The notes: a model not told the origin generated them from the letters alone. Shown: positions 1 through 7,003, counted from the stretch's first letter. The stretch is 36,630 nucleotides of DNA from Candidatus Segatella intestinihominis (GCA_900548535.1 URLG01000025.1:1-36630), one strand, 5' to 3'. Program-made: numbers and translations.

Positions 1-297
1 ATTCATGCAACAACGCTTATGCTGATGTGTTCCAGAATGACTTTGGATAACACCGACAACTTATGGTCGTGATTCTGCGTATTGCCTCAAGTCGCGTGGT
101 GGGGTAAGGGGATTTTATGCGTCTTTGTGGCGATTTTTGCTGCGTTGCGCCCTCTTTTGCCGCTGTGCCGCTACCTTTTTGACCTCTGTGTCATCTTATG
201 AGGGCGGTTGCGGATTTGAGGAATACCATTTATTAATGCTTGCATCAGAAGCATGGGGCATAGATTCAATTTGCCTACAAAAAATGCATATCTGTAG
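1..297. other. Gene-poor decayed stretch at the window edge
   Basis: No complete gene is visible here. Bases 3-50 carry the last 15 codons of an unidentified plus-strand frame (ending DVFQNDFG, stop at 48-50) whose body lies outside the window. From about 60 to 297 a second plus frame stays open without a plausible start. Its tail (around 215-265) reads EEYHLLMLASEAWGIDS, which could be the frameshifted N-terminus of the DUF3791-like remnant that follows. I read this as debris of mobile or toxin-type genes; that is inference only. Confidence 0.35.
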
Positions 298-423
298 CTA
301 AAGCACTTTCAGGGAATTGATTTTCTTCTGAAATTTTACAATACACTTCATCTACAATCCATTGAAGATACTGTAGATGATTTAGTTATTGTTTGTCAAA
401 AACAAGGAGGAGCATTGGCATGA
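298..423 (+). pseudogene. DUF3791-like protein, C-terminal remnant
   Basis: The frame opens right after a TAG at 295-297 and ends with a TGA at 421-423 that overlaps the ATG at 420. It encodes about 41 residues, including DFLLKFYNTLHLQSIED followed by VDDLVIVCQKQGG. This resembles the C-terminal half of small DUF3791 proteins (a Y..LH.QS...V.D core), which usually sit in front of a DUF3990 gene. The N-terminal half is missing from this frame, but a similar-looking stretch lies upstream in another frame, which suggests a frameshift. The four-base overlap with the next gene is typical of a translationally coupled pair, so the arrangement was probably functional once. The family call rests on motif memory and is tentative. 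Confidence 0.4.
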
Positions 424-617
424 TTCTATTTCATGGAACAAATGTTGAGTTCAATAAGATTGAGATCAACAAAACCAAGAAATTTAAAGACTTCGGACAA
501 GGATTCTACTTAACTGATATCAGAAGTCAAGCCAAAGAGTTAGAATACAAGAAACTAAATAGTCAATACTATTTTGGAACTCAAAAAGCTATAAATTTAC
601 TGAAAAGAATAAAGTAA
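420..617 (+). CDS. DUF3990-family protein, internally deleted (65 residues)
   Basis: I chose the ATG at 420 because the protein then starts MILFHGTNVEF, the usual DUF3990 N-terminus, and because it overlaps the upstream stop. An AAGGAGG stretch at 404-410 lies nine bases ahead. HGTN and GFYLTD match the nucleotide-binding N-terminal half of DUF3990, a family usually about 150-170 residues long and thought related to ADP-ribosyltransferase-fold toxins. After about 35 residues the sequence jumps to QYYFGTQKAINLLKRIK, which resembles the family C-terminus, so the middle (roughly 90-100 residues) appears to be missing. The reading frame is intact but the product is very unlikely to be an active enzyme. 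It sits two bases ahead of another small gene, as in an operon. Confidence 0.55.
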   Translation: MILFHGTNVEFNKIEINKTKKFKDFGQGFYLTDIRSQAKELEYKKLNSQYYFGTQKAINLLKRIK

Positions 618-619
618 TT

Positions 620-847
620 ATGACAAAGGAAAATATCAATAAATATTTGGTAAATAAGGCAGTGGATAAAATGACCGAATACTTGATCCAAGATTACAAA
701 ATAGGAATCGACCAAGCTATTGATTTTATCTACAATTCTGACACCTACCAAAAATTAGAAGATAGCAGAACAGGATTATACATACAGAGTCCTGCATATA
801 TTTACCAATTACTTGACAAAGAATACAAGACAGGAACATTCTGTTAA
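620..847 (+). CDS. Small protein of a DUF3990/DUF3791-type module
   Basis: This 75-residue acidic-to-neutral protein starts two bases after the DUF3990 remnant. The pattern VDKMTEYLIQDYKIGIDQA, then DFIYNSDTYQKL and a GLYIQSPAYIYQLL stretch near the end, resembles small DUF3791-like partners that flank DUF3990 genes. In such modules the small proteins are often guessed to be antitoxins of the DUF3990 protein; no direct evidence is visible here. The frame looks complete, unlike its neighbours, with a start directly after the upstream stop and an end at 847. It has no signal peptide or membrane segment, so it is predicted cytoplasmic. If the DUF3990 partner is dead, this gene is likely a surviving orphan. 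Confidence 0.5.
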   Translation: MTKENINKYLVNKAVDKMTEYLIQDYKIGIDQAIDFIYNSDTYQKLEDSRTGLYIQSPAYIYQLLDKEYKTGTFC

Positions 848-874
848 TCTGCCAAGTATAATAACTATACAAAT

Positions 875-1051
875 ATGATTAACGTCAGAAGACAATTGGC
901 TGAGGTATATCAGCAAGCCATAGATATCGTACAGGAGGGAAGCTATACTTCTGTGAATGGGGAGGAAGTGGAACTCTTGGACAATGAGCCTATTAAAAGA
1001 GTGCTAGAGAAGCAGAAGACGTATCTGCTTTCTAGCACTCTTTATTGGTAA
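875..1051 (+). CDS. N-terminal gene fragment, possibly PARG-like (58 residues)
   Basis: This frame reads MINVRRQLAEVYQQAIDIVQ, then EGSYTSVNGEEVELLDN. The pattern R.QLA....... followed by G.Y....G..V.L resembles the start of microbial-type poly(ADP-ribose) glycohydrolase (TIGR02452/DUF2263) proteins, which are normally about 250 or more residues. If that is right, only the first 50 residues survive. The last 18 codons run through a near-perfect hairpin (996-1043) that looks like a terminator, so the 3' end of the frame is probably not original coding sequence. The position behind a DUF3990 remnant would suit an ADP-ribose-processing partner, but the family call is weak and the fragment is unlikely to be functional. 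Confidence 0.35.
   Translation: MINVRRQLAEVYQQAIDIVQEGSYTSVNGEEVELLDNEPIKRVLEKQKTYLLSSTLYW
996..1043. terminator. Bidirectional terminator hairpin
   Basis: The left arm (from AAAGAGTGCTAGA) pairs with a right arm ending TCTAGCACTCTTT. This gives about 18-20 bp with a one-base bulge and a seven-base loop (agacgta). The right end is followed by TTTATT on plus, and on minus the hairpin runs into TTTTAATAGG, so it can stop both the small plus-strand frames and the convergent minus-strand gene at 1097-1360. Confidence 0.7.
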
Positions 1052-1096
1052 TTCTTTATTTGTAAATAAGAAAATAGGTGAACCCTGACTGATACT

Positions 1097-1360
1097 TTAC
1101 CAGCAATAAGCAAGCTTACGCTTCTCACATTCGGCTCTCAGCGCAGCAAGATAGTAGCTGCGCTCTGAGCCCCAGCCTCTTACCTTGCGCTCATGCACTA
1201 CAGTCTCCTGAAGCTTGGCATCATCATACTCAGCAAAGCAAGCCGCATAATGAGCGATTCTTACCTGAGCATAATTAGCCTGCTCGTTCTTTACACTCTG
1301 TGAATTGATAGAATCATTCACATTCTTTACACTCTTTGAATTGTCTGAATTTGGATTCAT
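1097..1360 (-). CDS. Unknown small protein, copy 1 of a duplicated gene
   Basis: This 87-residue protein has no family I recognise. It is about 70 percent or more identical by eye to the gene at 4060-4338. The shared body includes RIAHYAACFA, LQETV.HERKVRGW, SERSY and LAALRAECEKR, and both end in CW. The N-terminus is Ser/Asn/Lys-rich with a repeated SVKN unit, and this is where the two copies differ in length. It has no signal peptide or transmembrane segment; the C-terminal half looks helical, basic and aromatic. It is preceded by a clear Bacteroidota promoter and a conserved leader of about 110 nt in which the start codon can be base-paired. Codon use and homology support a real gene; function unknown. 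Confidence 0.7.
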   Translation of the reverse strand: MNPNSDNSKSVKNVNDSINSQSVKNEQANYAQVRIAHYAACFAEYDDAKLQETVVHERKVRGWGSERSYYLAALRAECEKRKLAYCW

Positions 1361-1473
1361 AAAGATAATTATTTTAAGTTGTTAAACACTTACACATTCT
1401 TTTACCACCGTGGTTATCTTTATGCGAAACTCGGTTGGTGTGCCGCAACTGGGCAACTCTTAATGCTTGATTT
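1358..1473 (-). promoter_or_regulatory. Structured leader of small gene copy 1 (start-codon stem)
   Basis: In the minus-strand transcript, CATAAAGATAA (1424-1414) is perfectly complementary to TTATCTTTATG (1368-1358), whose last three bases are the start codon. The enclosed 45 nt contain a palindrome ACCACGGTGGT and a short TAAGT/ACTTA hairpin. The same arrangement is kept in front of copy 2 with one base change that leaves a G-U pair. This looks like a cis-acting RNA that hides the start codon. The 5' end at about 1473 is inferred from the -7 element. Confidence 0.6.
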
Positions 1474-1479
1474 CGGGTG

Positions 1480-1511
1480 CAAAAGTATATCATTATTCTG
1501 AAACCACCAAA
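1480..1511 (-). promoter_or_regulatory. Promoter of small gene copy 1
   Basis: Read on minus, TTTG (1511-1508) is followed after exactly 20 bases by TACTTTTG (1487-1480), an ideal match to the Bacteroidota -33/-7 consensus. Confidence 0.8.
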
Positions 1512-1677
1512 TTTTTTCGTGACTATTTTTCTTGTTTTTTTCTTCTTCTAAAGAAGAAGATTTTTCGGTGCACTAGATAGCAAGAGTTATAGCCTACGTG
1601 ATAGGAAGAGAATTCCTTTAATGGTTAAACTTTCCTATATTTGCATTATAATAGTATTATAATAACAAAATTATAAT

Positions 1678-1685
1678 TATCTTTG
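1678..1685 (+). promoter_or_regulatory. Candidate -7 element for the AAA ATPase gene
   Basis: TATCTTTG matches TAnnTTTG and lies 60 bases ahead of the start codon. A second match, TATATTTG, lies at 1636-1643. Neither has a TTTG at the right -33 distance, so the promoter is either weak or activator-dependent. The surrounding 1520-1744 stretch is AT-rich and otherwise empty. Confidence 0.45.
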
Positions 1686-1744
1686 CACCATGATTATCAG
1701 AAAGATATAAGACTATTCAAAGACAATAAAGAAGATAATATACA

Positions 1745-2884
1745 ATGATAGAGAATCCGTTTATTCTGCGAGGATACATATCCGACGCTTACTTCTGTGA
1801 TAGAGAAAAGGAAACCATCGACTTGATAAGAGAAATCAAGAATGGCAATAATATCACCCTGATTGCACCTAGAAGAATCGGCAAGACAGGGTTGGTGCAA
1901 CACGTCTATGCCCAGGAAGAAATCAAGGATAAATACTATACATTTCTTGTAGATATTTATGCCACAAAAACCCTTGCCGATTTCATTCAGGAGCTAGGCA
2001 GAAGTATTCTGCAAAGTCTGAAACCCAAAGGCACCAAAGTAGTGGAACATTTTCTTAACTGCCTCCACTCACTCCGTTCATCCATCAGCTTCGATATGAA
2101 TGGTGTGCCTTCGTGGGGAGTAGATTTGGGAGAAATCACCAGTCCAACCACAACGCTCGATGAAATTTTCCATTATCTGGAGAGCGCTGATAAGCCTTGC
2201 ATCGTGGCCATTGATGAATTTCAAACCATCAGCAGCTATAGAGAAGCGAATGTAGAAGCCATACTGCGCACTTACATTCAGCACTGTCATAATGCCAGTT
2301 TCATCTTTGCCGGATCTCAGCGTAACATGATGTCGGAGATGTTCTTGAGTCATGCCCGTCCTTTCTATCAAAGCACCTCCATTAAAACACTGAAAGCTAT
2401 TGACAGAGAGGTGTATGCAGACTTCGCTACTCGTCTTTTCGAAGAAAGACAGAAGCATATCAAACGAGAAAACATTTATCAGATATACGACCGTTTTGAC
2501 GGCATCACCTGGTATCTGCAGAGGATGCTCAATAAGATTTTCTCGCTCACGGAAAGGACTGATGATAAGATGATGGAAAGGGCTGACGATAAGATGATGG
2601 AACTGGCACTCAACTCGATTATAGATGAGAGTGCTTTTGCATACGAAGCACTTCTCTTTCAATTGCCAGCTAAGCAAAAGGAACTGCTCTTTGCCATCTG
2701 CAACGCTGGCAAGGCTCAAAACATCATGTCATCGGCATTCATCAAGAAGCACAATCTTCCTTCCGCCAGTTTTGTACAAGGTGGAATCAAGGGATTATTG
2801 GAGAAAGATTTTGTTACAGAGACGGATGGAACTTACGAACTGTACGATAAGTTCTTCGGTGAATGGCTGAAAAAGGAATTATAA
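1745..2884 (+). CDS. AAA-type ATPase of the archaeal-ATPase-like (ATPase_2) group
   Basis: This 379-residue cytoplasmic protein begins IENPFILRGYISDAYFCDRE, the usual opening of Bacteroidota ATPase_2/DUF4143-neighbour type ATPases. Walker A is APRRIGKT (residues 41-48), Walker B is CIVAIDEFQ (D157, E158), and a sensor-like FAGSQRNMM follows near 188-196. The C-terminal third looks like the winged-helix segment of the family, with YELYDKFFGEW at the end. Between them a duplicated unit RTDDKMME/RADDKMME (residues about 271-286) reflects a small in-frame DNA duplication at about 2559-2606. Such ATPases are common, often mobile or multi-copy in these genomes, and have no firmly assigned substrate. 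It stands between two copies of an unknown small gene and looks accessory. Confidence 0.75.
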   Translation: MIENPFILRGYISDAYFCDREKETIDLIREIKNGNNITLIAPRRIGKTGLVQHVYAQEEIKDKYYTFLVDIYATKTLADFIQELGRSILQSLKPKGTKVVEHFLNCLHSLRSSISFDMNGVPSWGVDLGEITSPTTTLDEIFHYLESADKPCIVAIDEFQTISSYREANVEAILRTYIQHCHNASFIFAGSQRNMMSEMFLSHARPFYQSTSIKTLKAIDREVYADFATRLFEERQKHIKRENIYQIYDRFDGITWYLQRMLNKIFSLTERTDDKMMERADDKMMELALNSIIDESAFAYEALLFQLPAKQKELLFAICNAGKAQNIMSSAFIKKHNLPSASFVQGGIKGLLEKDFVTETDGTYELYDKFFGEWLKKEL

Positions 2885-2952
2885 AGAATACTGATATAAT
2901 TATAAAGAAGAAGAAAAAAACAAAAAGAAGAATATAAACAATAAAGAAGAAT

Positions 2953-3366
2953 ATGATACAGCAAGTTGAATTTTCATTGCGCCCACTTCCTCGCGGCTTT
3001 CACCTCGTAACCAACGAGGTAATGAGGAACTTGCCGGCGCTACCTAAGACGGGGGTTCTGAATCTCTTCGTAAGACATACCAGTTGTGGATTGTCGCTGA
3101 ACGAGAACTTCGATCCTGATGTGAGATATGATTTGAAGGGAATCTTCGAAAGACTGGTTCCGGATGGTGATCCTAGATATCTGCATCAGGATGAAGGACC
3201 TACAGATATGTCGGCCCATGCCAAATCGAGCATGGTGGGTGTATCGCTCACCATTCCTATTACCAACGGCAGACTGAACCTCGGAACCTGGCAGGGAATC
3301 TACCTTTGTGAATTCAGAGAGGGAGGCGGAAGCCGACACCTCATCGCAACGATTATCGGGGAATAA
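2953..3366 (+). CDS. yjbQ: YjbQ-family protein (UPF0047)
   Basis: At 137 residues it is full length for the family. Signature stretches are present: VRHTSCGLSLNEN near residues 40-53, HAKSSMVG around 88-95, and LNLGTWQGIYLCEFR near the C-terminus. YjbQ proteins form trimers with a buried metal or anion site formed by the conserved His and Cys/Asn residues. E. coli YjbQ has been reported to have a weak thiamine-phosphate synthase activity, but its true role is unsettled. It is cytoplasmic, with no signal peptide. It starts 68 bases after the ATPase gene, with an A-rich leader and no obvious promoter between them, so co-transcription is possible. A group II intron remnant on the opposite strand ends just behind its stop codon. 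Confidence 0.85.
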   Translation: MIQQVEFSLRPLPRGFHLVTNEVMRNLPALPKTGVLNLFVRHTSCGLSLNENFDPDVRYDLKGIFERLVPDGDPRYLHQDEGPTDMSAHAKSSMVGVSLTIPITNGRLNLGTWQGIYLCEFREGGGSRHLIATIIGE

Positions 3367-3374
3367 TAGAGTAG

Positions 3375-4017
3375 ATGTAGGGGGGGGTACTCCCCTAGCA
3401 CCTCTTATTGCACCGTACGTACGGGTCTCGTATACGGCGCTACATACATATAGGAGTACGCAAATTCTGATGGTCGACCAAGCCAGGTCGGCACTTTCTT
3501 TTATCAGTCCTATTCTCTTTTGGCATAGCAAGTACCTTGGGACTCAACAGAAAATTAAAGACGGATAGTCCACATTGTCGATACCATCCCAATCTTGTCA
3601 TTGCTGCTTGGTAGATGGAGGTATCATCAAGATTACTCTTGATAATTCTCTTCAAGGTCAACAGATTCTTGTAGATTGTATCATACTTCTTCCATTGCTT
3701 GACTATCACAACCCTGACCTTATGACGAAGCCAAGGACCAAACTTATCCCTGAGGTACGTACTCATACTACCGACTTCACAACCTCTTGGTTTACTGTTT
3801 TGGGGAATACGTTTACCATTCGGACTTCAACTTGTTGTGCAGTCTTATCCTTTCCCATTTAGCCTTATACCAAGTTTCTGTTCGTAGGCTCGAGAGTCTC
3901 GCTATTGGCTTCCTTCATCCTTAACATTACTGTCAACGACTTGCCATTCGCTTCGCTTGGCGGTAAATACCTGCGACTGGATTTAAACCAGTTAGGTTAG
4001 TGTCATGCCCGACACAC
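3375..4017 (-). mobile_element. Degenerate group II intron (internally deleted)
   Basis: Read on minus, the element starts GTGTG at 4017, the group II 5' consensus, and runs through a domain I-like region. It then enters a maturase C-terminal fragment (3766-3440) and ends with a domain V-like hairpin at 3440-3407. The domain V arms are GCCGTA and TACGGTGC around a CGAGACCCG segment. A G/C-rich domain VI-like stem (GGGG/CCCC) follows before about 3375. A full element of this kind is about 2-2.5 kb; here the whole reverse transcriptase domain is missing, so it cannot move by itself. Its 5' end lies three bases after the terminator hairpin 4021-4055 of the small gene, which is the insertion habit of bacterial class C introns. 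The exact 3' border is uncertain by some ten bases. Confidence 0.7.
3440..3766 (-). pseudogene. Group II intron maturase, C-terminal fragment
   Basis: The stretch WLRHKVRVVIVKQWKKYDTI matches the start of the maturase (domain X) region, whose usual form is LR..R...WKQWK. It is followed by an L-K-R-I segment and a degenerate MTRLGWYRQ in place of the usual WR..S. The reverse transcriptase domain that should precede it (about 300 residues with a YADD box) is absent, and the frame begins directly after domain I-like sequence. The product is therefore a remnant, not an active enzyme. The frame continues past the expected maturase end into the non-coding 3' part of the intron. Confidence 0.65.
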
Positions 4018-4020
4018 ATA

Positions 4021-4055
4021 ACAGGGAGGGCAGGTAACAAACCTGCCCTCCCTGT
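4021..4055 (-). terminator. Terminator hairpin of small gene copy 2
   Basis: ACAGGGAGGGCAGGT (4021-4035) and its exact reverse complement (4041-4055) form a 15-bp stem with a 5-base loop, four bases after the stop codon of the gene at 4060. The usual U-run is missing on the minus strand because the group II intron begins within three bases, so the intron seems to have displaced it. Confidence 0.65.
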
Positions 4056-4059
4056 AAAA

Positions 4060-4338
4060 TTACCAGCAAAAAGCCAGATGGCGCTTCTCGCACTCGGCTC
4101 GCAAGGCTGCAAGAAAATAGCTGCGCTCTGAGACCCAGCCACGCACCTTGCGCTCATGCGCCACAGTCTCCTGAAGCTCGGTATCATCATAGGCGGCAAA
4201 GCAAGCCGCATAATGAGCGATTCTTGCCTGGGCATAATCAGCCTGATTGTTCTTAACACTCTGTGAAATAGCACTCTGTGAATTGAACACATCATTCACA
4301 TTCTTAACACTCTTTGAATTGTCTGAATTTGGATTCAT
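4060..4338 (-). CDS. Unknown small protein, copy 2 of a duplicated gene
   Basis: This 92-residue paralogue of the gene at 1097-1360 shares the first 16 residues exactly (MNPNSDNSKSVKNVND) and most of the body. It carries five extra residues in the Ser/Gln/Asn-rich N-terminal segment, where a NSQS/SQSVKN unit is repeated. Its terminal residues HLAFCW parallel KLAYCW in copy 1. The substitutions are largely conservative (Y/F, E/A, D/T), so both copies have probably been under selection. Promoter and leader are conserved with copy 1; the region after the stop codon is not. No known domain, signal peptide or membrane segment is visible. Function unknown. Confidence 0.7.
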   Translation of the reverse strand: MNPNSDNSKSVKNVNDVFNSQSAISQSVKNNQADYAQARIAHYAACFAAYDDTELQETVAHERKVRGWVSERSYFLAALRAECEKRHLAFCW

Positions 4339-4449
4339 AAAGATAATTATTTTAAGTTGTTAAACACTTACGCATCCTTTTACCACCGTGGTTATCTCTA
4401 TGCGAAACTCGGTTGGTGTGCCACAAATGGGCAACTCTTGATGTTTTAT
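4336..4449 (-). promoter_or_regulatory. Structured leader of small gene copy 2 (start-codon stem)
   Basis: On minus, CATAGAGATAA (4402-4392) pairs with TTATCTTTATG (4346-4336), including the start codon. Relative to copy 1 one A has become G, which turns an A-U pair into a G-U pair and so preserves the stem. The palindrome ACCACGGTGGT and the TAAGT/ACTTA hairpin are unchanged. An upstream block around GCACACCAACCGAG is also conserved. The 5' end is inferred from the promoter. Confidence 0.6.
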
Positions 4450-4455
4450 CGGATG

Positions 4456-4487
4456 CAAAGGTAATAACTTTTCTTTAATCCACCAAA
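4456..4487 (-). promoter_or_regulatory. Promoter of small gene copy 2
   Basis: On minus, TTTG (4487-4484), a 20-base spacer and TACCTTTG (4463-4456) reproduce the Bacteroidota -33/-7 consensus with the same spacing as copy 1. Confidence 0.8.
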
Positions 4488-4515
4488 TATTCAGACAATT
4501 ATTTTCTGAAAGATT

Positions 4516-6870
4516 TTATCTGTTGGCTGTCTGCCACTGATAAGTATCGCCACAATGGATGTCGGCAGTCTGGTTGGCTATCATCAACTTGAAGTCGCCT
4601 TCCTCCAATATCCACTTGCCATCATAGCCCACGAACGCTAAGTCATCTGCCTTGAGGCTGAAAGTAACAGTCTTGGTCTCTCCTGGCTGAAGCTCCACCT
4701 TGTCGAAGGCACGGAGACGACGACCATCTGGCACCATGCTAGCTATCAAGTCGCTGCTAAAGAGAAGCACGCTCTCCTTGCCTGCCACCTTGCCTGTATT
4801 CTTGACATCCACTGATACCTTGATGACATCACCATGACGGAACTGAGACTGAGATACCTTGAGATTGCTATACTCATAAGTGGTGTAGCTCAATCCCTGA
4901 CCAAAGCCCCACTGCTGGGTAATCTTGGCATTGTAATCGTAAGCACCTTCCATCGTACCTACCTCCTCGCTCTTCTTGAAGTCGTAGTTGGCGAGAGAGT
5001 TGATCTCCTTTGGATAAGTATATGGCATCTTGCCAGAGAAGTTCTGCTTGCCAGCTACCAACTGAGCCAAGGCATCACCGCCATAGTTGCCTGGCAAGAA
5101 GATGTCGATGACACCCTGTGCCAATGGTTCGATGTCGGCGATGAGACGAGGACGGCCCTCATTCAATACCAAGATGATTGGCTTGCCTGTCTTGGCGAGA
5201 GCTTTTACCAGATTGCGCTGGTTTTCAGAGAGCCAGAGGTCAGTGAGATTGCCTGGAGTCTCGGTGTATGAATTCTCACCAATGCAAGCCACGATGACAT
5301 CCGCATCCTTCGCAGCAGCTACCGCAGCCTCGATATTTGGCTCATTCTCCTCCCAGTACTTACCCTTCTCATTATAGGTAACACCCTGATTGAGGATGAC
5401 ATTCTCCTTACCATACTCATTGCAGAATGCCTCGTAGATGGTATTGTACTTGCCAGCAAACTCATCGGAACGATGACCCTGCCAGGTATAGCTCCAACCA
5501 CCATCCAGACAACGCATCTGGTTGGCATTAGGACCCGTAAGGAGAATCTTCTTGCCCTGCTGCAATGGCAGGATACCAGCCTCATTCTTCAAGAGTACCA
5601 TACTCTCGGTGGCTCCATCCAAGGCAATCTTGGCAAACTCCTCGCCACCAAACTTAGGATAATTCTTGAGTTTCTGCGTAGGATTCTCAAAGAGACCCAA
5701 GCGATATTTCATACGAAGCACACGGCGACAAGCATCGTCGATACGGCTCATAGGCACCTTGCCTTCCTTCACCAATTCGATGAGATAGCCACAAGCATCG
5801 GCATTATATGGCTCCATCACCATGTCGATACCGGCATTGATGGCGATGCGAAGGGCATCCTTCTTATCCTTTGCCACCATCTCACGGGTATAGAGGTTGT
5901 TGATGTCAGCCCAGTCGGTGATCAATACGCCGTCCCAACCAGTCTCTTCCTTCAACCAGCCTGTCAGAATGTCCTTGTTGGCATGCATCGGCATACCATT
6001 GACAGAGGCAGAATTGACCATCACTGTCAGGGCACCCGCCTGAATACCAGCCAAGAATGGAGCGAAATGTTTCTCTCGCAAATCGGCTGGAGAGATGTAA
6101 GCTGGGGTACGGTCCTTACCAGTCCAAGGCACACCATAGCCCATGAAGTGCTTCATGGAAGTGGCGATGTGCTGCTGGTCGATGTGGTTAGGGTCTTCGC
6201 CCTGGAAACCCAAGACCATCGCCTTGCCCATCTCGGCACTGAGGTAACAATCCTCACCAAAGTTCTCCCAGATACGAGGCCAACGGGCATCACGACCCAA
6301 ATCCACGGTAGGACTGTAGGTCCAAGGAATGCTCACGGCACGAGTCTCATAAGCTGTAGCCTCAGCCGACTTGCGAGCCACCTCACGATTGAAGGTGGCA
6401 GCCACATTGATGTTCTGTGGGAAGAGCGTTCCACCCTGTGTATAGGTAGAACCATGATTCTGGTCGAGACCGAAGACACAAGGGATGCCGATGCGCTTCA
6501 TTGATATCTTCTGAATCTGCTGTAGATACTTTTCCCACTGCTTTGCCGTAGGAGCGCAGGTGTTTGGCGCATTGAGGATGGAACCAATCTTATAGCGAGA
6601 GAGGATAGAGTCGGTCTTCTTCTCATCAATATAAAATACACCATTCTTGTCGTTGGCTCCAAAGAGGTCGGTCACTAACTCCATCATCTGTCCCACCTTC
6701 TCTTCCAAGGTAAGTTTCTGGAGGGTTTGCTCTACCTGAGCCTCAATCTTGGCATCGCTCTTGATGACAGGATTAACGACCGAGGAAGGTGCTGCTGGCA
6801 ACTGACGAGCCTGCATACTGCCGCAAGCCATCGCCAATAAGGAAATCGAAATGAAAACTTTCTTGTTCAT
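4516..6870 (-). CDS. bglX: GH3 beta-glucosidase (BglX-type)
   Basis: This 784-residue exo-acting glycosidase removes terminal beta-linked glucose from oligosaccharides. The N-terminus has an export signal ending near MQA-R (residues 20-22). The alternative lipobox AMAC is poor, so a periplasmic soluble enzyme is more likely than a lipoprotein. The GH3 N-terminal barrel spans about 45-400, with FGLDQNHG, the substrate-binding KHF (K240-H241-F242) and the nucleophile D319 in VLITDWADI. The alpha/beta sandwich (about 420-650) contains VLNEGRPRLI. A fibronectin-III-like domain closes the protein, as in BglX. Length is typical. It is the last gene of the PUL but is separated from the glycan-binding gene by a terminator hairpin, so it may be expressed at a lower or different level. 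Confidence 0.9.
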   Translation of the reverse strand: MNKKVFISISLLAMACGSMQARQLPAAPSSVVNPVIKSDAKIEAQVEQTLQKLTLEEKVGQMMELVTDLFGANDKNGVFYIDEKKTDSILSRYKIGSILNAPNTCAPTAKQWEKYLQQIQKISMKRIGIPCVFGLDQNHGSTYTQGGTLFPQNINVAATFNREVARKSAEATAYETRAVSIPWTYSPTVDLGRDARWPRIWENFGEDCYLSAEMGKAMVLGFQGEDPNHIDQQHIATSMKHFMGYGVPWTGKDRTPAYISPADLREKHFAPFLAGIQAGALTVMVNSASVNGMPMHANKDILTGWLKEETGWDGVLITDWADINNLYTREMVAKDKKDALRIAINAGIDMVMEPYNADACGYLIELVKEGKVPMSRIDDACRRVLRMKYRLGLFENPTQKLKNYPKFGGEEFAKIALDGATESMVLLKNEAGILPLQQGKKILLTGPNANQMRCLDGGWSYTWQGHRSDEFAGKYNTIYEAFCNEYGKENVILNQGVTYNEKGKYWEENEPNIEAAVAAAKDADVIVACIGENSYTETPGNLTDLWLSENQRNLVKALAKTGKPIILVLNEGRPRLIADIEPLAQGVIDIFLPGNYGGDALAQLVAGKQNFSGKMPYTYPKEINSLANYDFKKSEEVGTMEGAYDYNAKITQQWGFGQGLSYTTYEYSNLKVSQSQFRHGDVIKVSVDVKNTGKVAGKESVLLFSSDLIASMVPDGRRLRAFDKVELQPGETKTVTFSLKADDLAFVGYDGKWILEEGDFKLMIANQTADIHCGDTYQWQTANR

Positions 6871-6966
6871 GTTTGTTAGTGTTTATTGTTTAATACTAAG
6901 TATACACCTTATTTAATATACCTTTATTATATATATAGTGTAAACGAAGCAAAAACGGATTTATTG

Positions 6967-7003
6967 TATAAAAGCCTTCCTCATTACGAAGAACAAGGAA
7001 GGC
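6967..7003 (-). terminator. Terminator between glycan-binding lipoprotein and GH3 genes
   Basis: GCCTTCC (6974-6980) and GGAAGGC (6997-7003) form a 7-bp stem. On minus it is followed by TTTTATA. It lies 38 bases after the stop codon at 7041, inside the PUL. The rest of the 170-base gap is AT-rich and shows no clear TAnnTTTG element for GH3. Confidence 0.6.

Noticed and set aside
3933..4295. Minus-strand 120-codon frame overlapping small gene copy 2
   Set aside because: It lies in a different frame from the conserved paralogous gene and runs through the terminator and intron boundary; the paralogue alignment supports the other frame.
5473..6504. Long open frame (343 codons) on plus, opposite the GH3 gene
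   Set aside because: It is fully antisense to a gene with clear GH3 catalytic motifs and has no domain, start region or promoter of its own; it is a shadow of codon bias.
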